Shown: piece after piece, positions 27,384 to 35,161 of the stretch
How the letters are laid out: every line of letters begins with the position of its first letter
Numbering within the stretch: position 1 is the first letter of the stretch
NCBI RefSeq assembly: GCF_006716205.1
Contig: NZ_VFOQ01000003.1
Location: 1-64,000 of the forward strand
Source: Oryzihumus leptocrescens
Lineage (GTDB): Bacteria; Actinomycetota; Actinomycetes; Actinomycetales; Dermatophilaceae
DNA length: 64,000 nt
Direction: 5' to 3'
The notes under the pieces: generated by a model
Databases searched by the model: none
Told to the model about the DNA's origin: nothing
What the model saw: the letters and a program-made list of their open reading frames with translations, nothing else
Made by a program: the position numbers and the translations under genes

Positions 27384-28544
27384 CTAGTCGGTGCCGGCGC
27401 CGAAGGACATGTAGCGGCGCAGGTCGCCCAGCCGCAGCACGCCCGTGGCGTTGGTGTCATCATCGCCGAGGTACATGCGCTGCAGTGCCACCACCACGGC
27501 CTCGGCCAGGGTGTCGCGGAAGGCCGCGTCCGCCAGCCGCGCCGCGTCCGAGGGATGGGTCAGGTAGCCGGCCTCCAGGCGGATGCTCGGCATGCTGGAG
27601 CGCTGGAGGATCGTCCAGGAGCGGGCATGGGACCGGCAGTCGGCCAGCCCGGTCCGGGCCACGACCTCACGCTGGACCAGGTCGGCGAGGTGCTCACCCA
27701 CGGCCGACCAGGCACCGAAGCGGTCCTGGCCATAGAAGAAGGTCGCGACCCCGCTGGCCTCCGGGTGGTCCGTGGAGTCGCAGTGCAGGCTCAGGAGCAC
27801 GTCCGCCCCGGCCCGGTTGGCCAGGTCGGCGCGCTCGAGCTCGTCGGGGCAGGTGCCGGCGGCACGGGTGAACACCACGGTGACCCCGATGGCGCTGAGC
27901 CGGCCCTCGATGCGCCGGGCGAGGTCCAGGGTCACGTCAGCCTCGGACAGGCCGTTGGCCCGCGCCCCGTGCTCCTCGCCGCCGTGCCCGGGGTCGAGCA
28001 CGATGGTGCGGCCGGTGAGGCTGTGCCCGCTGCGGCGGACCAGCTCCCGCTCGCGCAGGGCGTGCGGGGACCCACCGGAGACGCTGCGACTGAGGTCGGC
28101 GAACGCCCGCAGGGTCTCGGGACCGACGGTGCCATCGGCGGGGAGGCCGACGCCGCGCTGGAACTGGCGCACCGCGTGCTCGGTGTCCGGGCCGAACACG
28201 CCGTCGACGCGGCCCGGGCTGAAGCCGAGCGCCAGGACCCGCTGCTGCAGCTCGGAGACGTCGTCGCCCTGGAGCATGTGGCCGGGCGTGTGGGACAGCA
28301 CCCGGTCACCCAGGCGCCACCGGGCCCCGTCGAGCGCCACCCACGTGTGGGGGCCGACCACGCCGTCGGCGATCAGGCCCCGTCGCTGTTGGAAGGAGCG
28401 GACCGCCGTGCGCACGGACTCGTCGTAGACATCGACGCCGGCGTCGTCGCGCAGGTCCCCGGTCGCGAGCAGGCGCTCCCTGATGTCGCGTACACCGGCC
28501 CCCTCGTCCCCCAGGCGATACAACGCGAACGGTTGATCCGACAT
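27384..28544 (-). CDS. cwlM: CwlM-like N-acetylmuramoyl-L-alanine amidase homologue
   Basis: 386-residue protein with two peptidoglycan-binding (PG_binding_1) repeats (about 12-70 and 90-150; e.g. VFGPDTEHAVRQFQRGVGLP) and an Amidase_3 domain (about 185-370) showing TIVLDPGHGGEEHGA, LLSLHCDST and IRLEAGYLTHPSDA. In mycobacteria CwlM lies in the same place and, when phosphorylated, activates MurA rather than cutting the wall; here the zinc-site residues look preserved, so activity cannot be excluded. It lacks a signal peptide, consistent with a cytoplasmic role. ATG 28544 has AGAGGCAGGT upstream. Confidence 0.9.
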   Translation of the reverse strand: MSDQPFALYRLGDEGAGVRDIRERLLATGDLRDDAGVDVYDESVRTAVRSFQQRRGLIADGVVGPHTWVALDGARWRLGDRVLSHTPGHMLQGDDVSELQQRVLALGFSPGRVDGVFGPDTEHAVRQFQRGVGLPADGTVGPETLRAFADLSRSVSGGSPHALRERELVRRSGHSLTGRTIVLDPGHGGEEHGARANGLSEADVTLDLARRIEGRLSAIGVTVVFTRAAGTCPDELERADLANRAGADVLLSLHCDSTDHPEASGVATFFYGQDRFGAWSAVGEHLADLVQREVVARTGLADCRSHARSWTILQRSSMPSIRLEAGYLTHPSDAARLADAAFRDTLAEAVVVALQRMYLGDDDTNATGVLRLGDLRRYMSFGAGTD

Positions 28545-28621
28545 ACCTGCCTCTCGAGGGGATGGGGGTGCGGCAGCGCCGCGAGGACGGGCAGGAGTCG
28601 AGACTAGCCCGTCATGCAAGC

Positions 28622-28664
28622 GGCGACGCACCCGCTGCTCGTGCGGAACAGCAGGTGCGTCGCC
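28622..28664 (-). terminator. Hairpin between trxA and cwlM
   Basis: 11-bp arms GGCGACGCACC (28622-28632) and GGTGCGTCGCC (28654-28664) with an inner GCTG/CAGC stem, 20 bp after the trxA stop. GC-rich, no U tract. Confidence 0.7.
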
Positions 28665-28683
28665 GGGATGCCGTGGAGCTGGC

Positions 28684-29010
28684 TCAGCCGATGAAGTCGG
28701 CGAGCTCGCGCACCAGCTTGGGCTTGGGCAGGGCGCCGACCAGGGTCTTGACGACCTCACCCTTGACGTAGACGTTCATCGTCGGGATGCCCGTGATGCC
28801 GTAGCGCGAGGCGATCTCGGGGTTCTCGTCGGTGTTGAGCTTGACCACGCTGATCTTGTCGGCGTGCTCGGTCGCGATCTCCTCGATGATCGGGGCGACC
28901 GCGCGGCACGGGCCGCACCAGGGCGCCCAGAAGTCGACGAGCACAGGCTTGTCGTTCATCAGGACGTCGGCGTCGAAGGTCGCGTCCGTGGTCTCCTTGG
29001 TAGCTCCCAC
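28684..29010 (-). CDS. trxA: Thioredoxin
   Basis: 108-residue thioredoxin with active site WCGPC at 31-35, preceded by VLVDFWAP and followed by cis-Pro GIPTMNVY. It reduces protein disulfides using electrons from thioredoxin reductase encoded directly upstream. GTG 29010 follows AAGGAAGGAG by about 9 nt. It lies with trxB downstream of sigM and an anti-sigma gene, the arrangement in which SigM/SigR-type regulation of thioredoxin is known in actinobacteria. Confidence 0.97.
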   Translation of the reverse strand: MGATKETTDATFDADVLMNDKPVLVDFWAPWCGPCRAVAPIIEEIATEHADKISVVKLNTDENPEIASRYGITGIPTMNVYVKGEVVKTLVGALPKPKLVRELADFIG

Positions 29011-29090
29011 GTCGGGGGCTCCTTCCTTCGGTGTCTGCTGTGGTGACAGCGGTGGTCGTGCGGGGACGAGTGGTGCTGGTGCGGCGGGCC

Positions 29091-30089
29091 TCAGCCCACG
29101 GTAGCCGCGGACTCCGACAGCTCGGCCGCGCCACCCCGGGCGCGCTCCGCGTCGTGATCCAGGTCGGCGAGGTAGCGCTCGGCGTCGAGGGCAGCGGCGC
29201 AGCCCGAGCCGGCGGCGGTGATGGCCTGGCGGTAGGCGTGGTCGACCAGGTCACCCGCGGCGAAGACGCCGGGCAGGTTGGTCAGCGTGGTGCGGCCCTG
29301 GACGAGGACGTAGCCCTCGTCGTCGAGCTCGACGACGCCCTTGACCAGCTCGTTGCGCGGGTCGTGGCCGATGGCGACGAACAGGCCGGTGGCCTCGATC
29401 TCGCGGGTCTCGCCGTTCACCGTGTCGCGCAGGGTCAGGCCGGTGACCTTGTCCTCGCCGTGGATGGCGGCGACCTCGGAGTTCCAGGCGAAGCGGATCT
29501 TGTCGTTGCTGAAGGCCCGCTCGGCCATGATCTTGCTGGCGCGCAGCTCGTCGCGGCGGTGCACGATGGTCACCGACCGGGCGAACTTGGTCAGGAAGGT
29601 GGCCTCCTCGACGGCGGAGTCGCCGCCGCCGACGACCACGATGTCCTGGTCGCGGAAGAAGAAGCCGTCGCAGGTGGCGCACCAGGAGACGCCGTGGCCG
29701 GAGAGGCGCTTCTCGTCCGGCAGGCCGAGCTCGCGGTAGGCCGAGCCCATGGCCAGGATCACCGCGTGGGCCGAGTAGGTGTTGCCATCGCCGTCGGTGA
29801 CCGTCTTGACCGGGCCGGTCAGGTCGACCGCGGTGACGTCGTCGGTGATGATCTCGGCACCGAAGCGGTCGGCCTGCGCCCGCATGTTCTCCATGAGCTC
29901 GGGGCCCATGATGCCGTCGCGGAAGCCGGGGAAGTTCTCGACCTCGGTGGTGTTCATCAGCGCGCCGCCGGCGGTGACCGAGCCCTCGAACAGCAGCGGC
30001 TTGAGGTTGGCCCGGGCGGCGTAGACGGCGGCGGTGTATCCGGCGGGGCCGGAACCGATGATGATGACGTTGCGGACGTCAGTGCTCAC
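29091..30089 (-). CDS. trxB: Thioredoxin reductase
   Basis: 332-residue FAD/NADPH flavoenzyme. FAD motif GSGPAG at 12-17, redox centre CATC at 137-140, NADPH motif [13 protein letters not shown], and C-terminal [26 protein letters not shown] 30089 was chosen over long in-frame upstream codons because the family N-terminus ([14 protein letters not shown]) begins there; GAGG lies about 8 nt upstream. It supplies electrons to the adjacent trxA product. Confidence 0.97.
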   Translation of the reverse strand: MSTDVRNVIIIGSGPAGYTAAVYAARANLKPLLFEGSVTAGGALMNTTEVENFPGFRDGIMGPELMENMRAQADRFGAEIITDDVTAVDLTGPVKTVTDGDGNTYSAHAVILAMGSAYRELGLPDEKRLSGHGVSWCATCDGFFFRDQDIVVVGGGDSAVEEATFLTKFARSVTIVHRRDELRASKIMAERAFSNDKIRFAWNSEVAAIHGEDKVTGLTLRDTVNGETREIEATGLFVAIGHDPRNELVKGVVELDDEGYVLVQGRTTLTNLPGVFAAGDLVDHAYRQAITAAGSGCAAALDAERYLADLDHDAERARGGAAELSESAATVG

Positions 30090-30216
30090 GCGGGAGACCT
30101 CTCGATGTGTCGGGGCTTGTACGGCGGCACGGCTGCGGTGACAGGCGGTGCCACCTGCTCCAACAGATCCTACGGTGAGGTTGTTCCACGGCCGCAGACG
30201 CGGCTGGGGCAGGTCG

Positions 30217-30936
30217 TCAGGGCAGCGGAGTGGCGCCGTGGAGCACGTGCGGGTCGGTGGCTGAGCAGCTGCGGCCGACGGCGTATGCCGTGCGCGCACC
30301 GCGCGCGAGGACGACCAGGACCACGGCAGGCTGGGCGTCGTAGAAGGCGATGTCCGCCGTGACCGACGTGACCGGTCCGACACCCAGGCCCGCGAGGCAG
30401 TCGGCCAGGCCGCGGGGCGTGGCGATCGGGCCGACCGCGGGAGCCTCGCCGGTCAGTGGGGCCACGCCGGGGGCCGGGACCGCGGCGAGGTGCCCGGCCT
30501 GGGTCGCGAATCCCGGGGCGGTGTAGCGCGTGGTCGACACCTGGATGTGCTGCGCGGCGCCTGCCCCGGACGCCGCCTTGCGGGTCGGGTCGTCGGTGGC
30601 GGCGAGCTGGGCGCCGGCGGAGGCCGCCGAGCCGGAGCTCGTGCTGGACCCAGATCCCAGGTGCAGGATGCCAGTGCCGGCGAGGGCGACGGCTGCGATG
30701 CCGGCGGCCACTGCGGCGACGGGGAGCAGGAACCGGCGGGTGCGGCGGGTGGGCAGCAACGGCGTCACGGAGACGTCCGCGCGCGGGCGGGCCGACTGCT
30801 CAGCGGCGAGGCTCGCGCTGATACGGCGTACCAGGTCCTCGGGCATGGGCTCGGGCTCGGGCAGCGCGGACAGCAGGGCCCGCACGCCGGTCGGGTCGTC
30901 ATCCTGGTCGCCCGAGGGGTGGCGGGGCAGGATCAC
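30217..30936 (-). CDS. Putative anti-sigma factor (RsmA-like membrane protein)
   Basis: 239 residues. A cytoplasmic N-terminus of about 65 residues (with [27 protein letters not shown] pattern) precedes one membrane helix ([22 protein letters not shown]) and an outer Ser/Ala-rich domain with two Cys. It follows the sigM gene by 73 bp in the position of Rv3912/rsmA, the anti-sigma factor of SigM in mycobacteria. It does not show an obvious HxxxCxxC zinc motif. A GGAGGTGA site precedes GTG 30936. The role is inferred from synteny and topology. Confidence 0.72.
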   Translation of the reverse strand: MILPRHPSGDQDDDPTGVRALLSALPEPEPMPEDLVRRISASLAAEQSARPRADVSVTPLLPTRRTRRFLLPVAAVAAGIAAVALAGTGILHLGSGSSTSSGSAASAGAQLAATDDPTRKAASGAGAAQHIQVSTTRYTAPGFATQAGHLAAVPAPGVAPLTGEAPAVGPIATPRGLADCLAGLGVGPVTSVTADIAFYDAQPAVVLVVLARGARTAYAVGRSCSATDPHVLHGATPLP

Positions 30937-31009
30937 GGCGGGTCACCTCCAGGGCGGGTCGGAGCAGGTGCGGGGGATGTCACTCGGTGGGGCCGACGAG
31001 GGTAGGACG

Positions 31010-31639
31010 TCAGGGCGAGGCCGAAGGTTCCGGGCGGGCGCGCGGGGGTCCGGTTGCCGGGGGTGGCGTCCGTTTGAGGCCGAGCAGCTCGGCCATGGCT
31101 GCCCTGCCCCGGGCGCAACGGGACTTGATCGTTCCCTCGGCCACGTCGAGGACGGCGGCAGCCTCGGCGACGCTCAGCCCCTGCATGTCGACCAGCACCA
31201 GCGCCAGGCGCTGGCCTTCGGGCAGCTGTTCGAGGGCCTTGCGGACGTCCAGGCGGGTCTCCACGCTGGCGTGCTCGTCCCGCGAGTCCGGCAGGTCGTG
31301 CTCCGGTAGCTCGGAGGTGGGGCGCCGGCGGCGCAACCGGTCGAGGCAGGCGTTGACGACGATCCGGTGCAGCCAGGTGGTCACGGCGGCGTCGCCGCGG
31401 AAGGAGTCGGCGCGGCGGAAGGCCGAGATGAAGGCGTCCTGCACGGCGTCGGCAGCCAGCTCCCGGTCGCTCGTTGTGCGCAGCGCCACCGCCCACATGC
31501 GGTCGCGGTGACGGCGGAACAGCTCGCCGAAGGCCTCCGGGTCGCCGGCGCAGTGCGCCGCGAGGAGCTCGGCGTCGGGCAGGGACGCGAGCTCCTCCGG
31601 GCCGAGACGGCCCGGGACCGGGTGCGACGGCGGGGTCAT
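31010..31639 (-). CDS. sigM: ECF RNA polymerase sigma factor SigM
   Basis: 209-residue ECF sigma factor. Region 2 includes AFGELFRRHRDRMWAVALRT, DAVQDAFISAFRRADSF and VTTWLHRIVVNACLDRLRRR; region 4 reads LEQLPEGQRLALVLVDMQG then SVAEAAAVLDVAEGTIKSRC. The C-terminal tail is Pro-rich. It begins 2 bp after the pseudokinase stop, and precedes the anti-sigma gene, trxB and trxA, matching the sigM locus of other actinobacteria. It likely controls envelope or thiol stress genes. Confidence 0.93.
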   Translation of the reverse strand: MTPPSHPVPGRLGPEELASLPDAELLAAHCAGDPEAFGELFRRHRDRMWAVALRTTSDRELAADAVQDAFISAFRRADSFRGDAAVTTWLHRIVVNACLDRLRRRRPTSELPEHDLPDSRDEHASVETRLDVRKALEQLPEGQRLALVLVDMQGLSVAEAAAVLDVAEGTIKSRCARGRAAMAELLGLKRTPPPATGPPRARPEPSASP

Positions 31640-31641
31640 GG

Positions 31642-33477
31642 TCAGCTCAGCTTGATGTCGGCCAGGGAGGCGCGGTAGCGACCGCCGTCCTGGGGGATGA
31701 GGGTGAACCAGACGATGACGTAGCGCGAAGGCGGCAGGTCCGTCGGGGCGGTGACGGTCGCGGAGCCGCTCGCCCCCTGGACCTCACCGATGGTCGAGAC
31801 CCCGTCCAGGGACCGGGACGGCGCCGCGTAGACGGTGACGTCGGTCGGCCCGTTGCCCAGGGTGAGCCTGGCCGAGTGGACCGTCCTGGGGCTGCCGAGG
31901 TCGAGGATGACCCCGACGCCCTTCTTCAGGCCGCCGAAGGAGGGGGAGTTGTAGCCCTCGGACTGCCAGACCGTGCTGGGGTCGCCGTCCAGGACCCGGC
32001 TCGCGGAGGAGTCCTTCTCGCTCTGGTCGCCCTCGGGGTCGAAGCCCGAGGCGCCGACGACGGCGATGGGGGCCGAGCTCGTGGGGGCGCTCGACGTGGG
32101 AGGAGCGCTGCTCGGGCTGGTCGCCGGCGGCGTCGTGGCACTGGAGGTGTGGAGCGGTGCGCTCCCACCCAGGGGCAGGCTGCTGCCGGAGCCGATGCTC
32201 GAGACACCGCAGTAGCCCAGCAGGAGCACGACGACGAGGAAGCCGACCAGGATCGTGACCACGATCCTGGTCTGGTTGCCCGACGGGGGCTCCGAGCCGG
32301 TGTGCAGCAGGGGCAGCGGCGGCTCCTCCGGCTCCTCGGCCGTCTGGAACACCTCCGGCAGGCTGATCGTCTCGGTGTCGTCCGCGCCGTGCATGCCGGT
32401 GGCGTGGGCAGCCCGGTCGGCGGCGGCCCGGGCGAAGGACCCGACCTTGGCGACCTTCGGGGCCTTCGCCGCGGTGGTGGTCGTGGCCTGCACGGTCTCA
32501 GCCGCTGTCGGCGAGGCGCCCGCGGCTGGGTCGGCAGGGGGCCCTCCCTGTGCGGGGGCTGGGGCCATCCGCGGCTGCGACGTCGCGGGGGCCGGCTGCG
32601 CGGGCGCGCTGCCGGCTCGACCGGCCGCGGCAGCGGCGGCCGGGGCCGCGGTCGACGGGACCGGCGCGGTCTGGGCGGGCAGCTCGGCGGTCTGCTCCGC
32701 GATCGCCTCGGGGTTGACCTGCTCCCTCGACCACGGGGCGATCTGCGCAGCGAGGTCGCCCGGGTCCAGCGGCCCGGCGCCTTCGTTGAGGGTCAGGCGG
32801 CAGATGGCGTCGAGGTCACCGGGCACGCCGGCGGCGATCTCGGACGGGGCGGGTACGCCGTTGGCGAGGTGCGGGGCCGCCTCGAGGCCTTCCACCGGGG
32901 TGTCGACCGGCCAGCGGCTGGTGAGCGCGGCGTAGGCCAGGGCTACCAGCGCGACGGCATCGGCCCGTGAGGCCTCCACAGGGTCGACCTCGTCGACGCC
33001 GTCGAGCGCGGCCGCGATGGCCAGCCCGGACACCTTGACCGTGCCGTCGGACGCGCGCATGACCTCGTGCGGGGTGAGGCGCTGATGGTGCAGCCCGCGG
33101 GAGCGACCCGTCTCCAGCCCGGTGGCGGCCTCGCCGGTGACCCGGCGGACCTCCTCGGCCGGCAGTCCGCCCTGCGCCAGCAGGGAGGCGACCGAGCGTG
33201 CCCCGGGCAGGGACTCCTCGACGATCCACGCGAACTCGTCCTGGACCCCGACGTCGAGGACGCGTACCAGCCGGGAGTCCTCGACACCGGCCGCCCGGCG
33301 CGCCGCGTCCATGGCCGCGTCGGCGTTGGGGTGGTCGCTCGGGAAGACGGTCAGGTTGACGTCACGCTCGAGCGTGGTGTCGTGGGCGGTCCACCGGGCG
33401 CGGTCCCGCGACCGGGACAGCCGTCGCTGCACGGTGTAGCGGTCCCCCACGATCGTCCCCGGGCCCAGGCCGTGCAC
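31642..33477 (-). CDS. MurJ-associated pseudokinase with C-terminal discoidin-like domain
   Basis: 611 residues. The N-terminal 270 residues follow a Ser/Thr kinase fold (IVGDRYTVQRRLSRSRDRAR ...) but lack catalytic residues: the beta-3 Lys (ERDVNLTVF), HRD (HHQRLTPHEV) and DFG (KVSGLA) are all replaced. A Pro/Ala-rich linker, one membrane helix (VVTILVGFLVVVLLLGYCGV) and an external Ser/Thr-rich stalk lead to a C-terminal domain (about 480-611; SASRVLDGDPSTVWQSEGYN) resembling discoidin/F5-8C folds. In mycobacteria the equivalent pseudokinase is fused to MviN/MurJ and binds FhaA. GTG 33477 has GGGGAG upstream. It lies between murJ and sigM. Confidence 0.85.
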   Translation of the reverse strand: MHGLGPGTIVGDRYTVQRRLSRSRDRARWTAHDTTLERDVNLTVFPSDHPNADAAMDAARRAAGVEDSRLVRVLDVGVQDEFAWIVEESLPGARSVASLLAQGGLPAEEVRRVTGEAATGLETGRSRGLHHQRLTPHEVMRASDGTVKVSGLAIAAALDGVDEVDPVEASRADAVALVALAYAALTSRWPVDTPVEGLEAAPHLANGVPAPSEIAAGVPGDLDAICRLTLNEGAGPLDPGDLAAQIAPWSREQVNPEAIAEQTAELPAQTAPVPSTAAPAAAAAAGRAGSAPAQPAPATSQPRMAPAPAQGGPPADPAAGASPTAAETVQATTTTAAKAPKVAKVGSFARAAADRAAHATGMHGADDTETISLPEVFQTAEEPEEPPLPLLHTGSEPPSGNQTRIVVTILVGFLVVVLLLGYCGVSSIGSGSSLPLGGSAPLHTSSATTPPATSPSSAPPTSSAPTSSAPIAVVGASGFDPEGDQSEKDSSASRVLDGDPSTVWQSEGYNSPSFGGLKKGVGVILDLGSPRTVHSARLTLGNGPTDVTVYAAPSRSLDGVSTIGEVQGASGSATVTAPTDLPPSRYVIVWFTLIPQDGGRYRASLADIKLS

Positions 33478-33529
33478 TCGGCAGCTCCCCTCGTCGTGTC
33501 CATCGGTCTGGCCACATCCTAGGTGGGCG

Positions 33530-35161
33530 TCAGGCTCCAGGGACGAGGCGACGCACCTTCGACACGACCGGTCCGAGCAGCTCCTCCACCTCGCGCACGC
33601 GCAGCGCCCGCGCGAGCACCAGGTAGACGACGCCGAACACCAGACCGGCAAGGACGAGGGTGACGAGGTCCTCGACCCGCCCGGAGACCACGGACTCCAC
33701 CCCGAGGCGGACGAGGTATGCCGCGCCGCCGGCCACGAGGGCGGCGACACCCAGGCGGGCGTAGGTGCGCGCGACGGGGCGCAGGGGCAGGCCGTCCAGG
33801 CGCCGACGGGCCCAGACCAGGCCCAGTGCAGCCCCGGCGAGGTTGCTCACCGTCTGGCCGAGGCCCACCGTGATGCCCATCCAGGCGACGGGAAGCGTCA
33901 GCGCGACGAGGCTGATCGCGGTGCCGACGCCGCTGGAGACGAGCTGCAGGACGAACGGGGTCCGGGCGTCCTCGAACGCGTAGTAGACCCGCTGCAGCAG
34001 GTAGAGCGTCCCGAACGGCACGAGGCCGGCCATCATCGCCACCATCACCACGGTGGTGGCGTGCACGTCGGCCGCGGAGTTCTTGAAGAACAGGGTGCCG
34101 ACGAGCGCGGTGCCGAGCACGAAGCTGGCCACGGTCGCCGGGACGGTGGCCACCGCCGTGAGCCGCATGCCCCGGCTGACGTCCCCGCGGACCTCGGCGA
34201 GGTCACCCGTGTTTGCGGCCTTGCTCATCCGGGTGAACAGGGCGGTCACCAGGGACACGGTGACCAGGGAGTGGGGCAGCATGAACAGCAGGAAGGCGTT
34301 GCTGTAGGCGGTCAGCCCCGGCTCGTGCAGGTGCTGCGCGGCGCTGAGGCTCGTTGCCCGCGTCAGCACCTTGGAGGTGACGATGAACGACGCCTGGGAG
34401 ACGCCGAGCGCGGCGAAGGTCCAGCCGGCCACCGTGGACGAGGAGCGGAGGCCGACGCCGCGGAAGCCCCAGCGCGGACGGAAGCGGAAGCCGCCACGGC
34501 GCAACGGGACCAGGAGGACCAGCGCCTGGGCGATGATGCCCAGCGTCGTGGTGCCGGCGAGCAGCCAGATCATCCCGGGGGTCCAGGCCGAGACGTCGGG
34601 CTGGCTGGGGTAGCGCGTCAGGAAGATCGCCATGCCGGCGATCGACACGATGTTGGCCACGACAGGGGCCCACATGTACGCCGCGAACTGGGACCGCGCG
34701 TTCAGCACCTGCCCGAGCAGCGTGTAGAGGCCGTAGAAGAAGACCTGCGGCAGGCAGATCAGGGCGAACGAGATGCTCAGGCTCATGGTCTGGGGGGAGA
34801 AGCCCTGGCTGAAGAGGCGGACCAGCAGGCCGGCGGCCGCGGTCACGACCAGGGTCAGCACACCCATGGCGACGATGGCCAGGGTCAGGAGCCGGTCCAC
34901 GAAGTCCTGGCCGCCATCGGCGTGCTGGGCCGCCTTGGTCAGCTGTGGCACCAGGACAGCGTTGAGGACGCCACCCGCGAGCAGCAGGAACAGCAGGTTG
35001 GGCAGCGTGTTCGCGACCTGGAACGCGTCGGCGGACAGCCCGGTCATGCCGATCACGGCCCCGAGCATGGTGGCCCGGACCATGCCCAGGACGCGGGACA
35101 CGATGGTGCCGGCTGCCATGACCGCGCTGGAGCGCGCGAGGCTGGCGGTGGAGTCGCTCAT
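33530..35161 (-). CDS. murJ: Lipid II flippase MurJ
   Basis: 543-residue polytopic membrane protein of the MviN/MurJ family, moving lipid II across the membrane for wall synthesis. About 14 hydrophobic segments can be seen. Family motifs include MAAGTIVSRVLGMVRATMLG near the N-terminus, VANTLPNLLFLLLAGGVLNA and VLVPQLTKA. Unlike the mycobacterial protein it ends without a fused pseudokinase; that function is the next gene. ATG 35161 overlaps the stop of the DUF6049 gene by 4 nt (ATGA). Confidence 0.96.
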   Translation of the reverse strand: MSDSTASLARSSAVMAAGTIVSRVLGMVRATMLGAVIGMTGLSADAFQVANTLPNLLFLLLAGGVLNAVLVPQLTKAAQHADGGQDFVDRLLTLAIVAMGVLTLVVTAAAGLLVRLFSQGFSPQTMSLSISFALICLPQVFFYGLYTLLGQVLNARSQFAAYMWAPVVANIVSIAGMAIFLTRYPSQPDVSAWTPGMIWLLAGTTTLGIIAQALVLLVPLRRGGFRFRPRWGFRGVGLRSSSTVAGWTFAALGVSQASFIVTSKVLTRATSLSAAQHLHEPGLTAYSNAFLLFMLPHSLVTVSLVTALFTRMSKAANTGDLAEVRGDVSRGMRLTAVATVPATVASFVLGTALVGTLFFKNSAADVHATTVVMVAMMAGLVPFGTLYLLQRVYYAFEDARTPFVLQLVSSGVGTAISLVALTLPVAWMGITVGLGQTVSNLAGAALGLVWARRRLDGLPLRPVARTYARLGVAALVAGGAAYLVRLGVESVVSGRVEDLVTLVLAGLVFGVVYLVLARALRVREVEELLGPVVSKVRRLVPGA

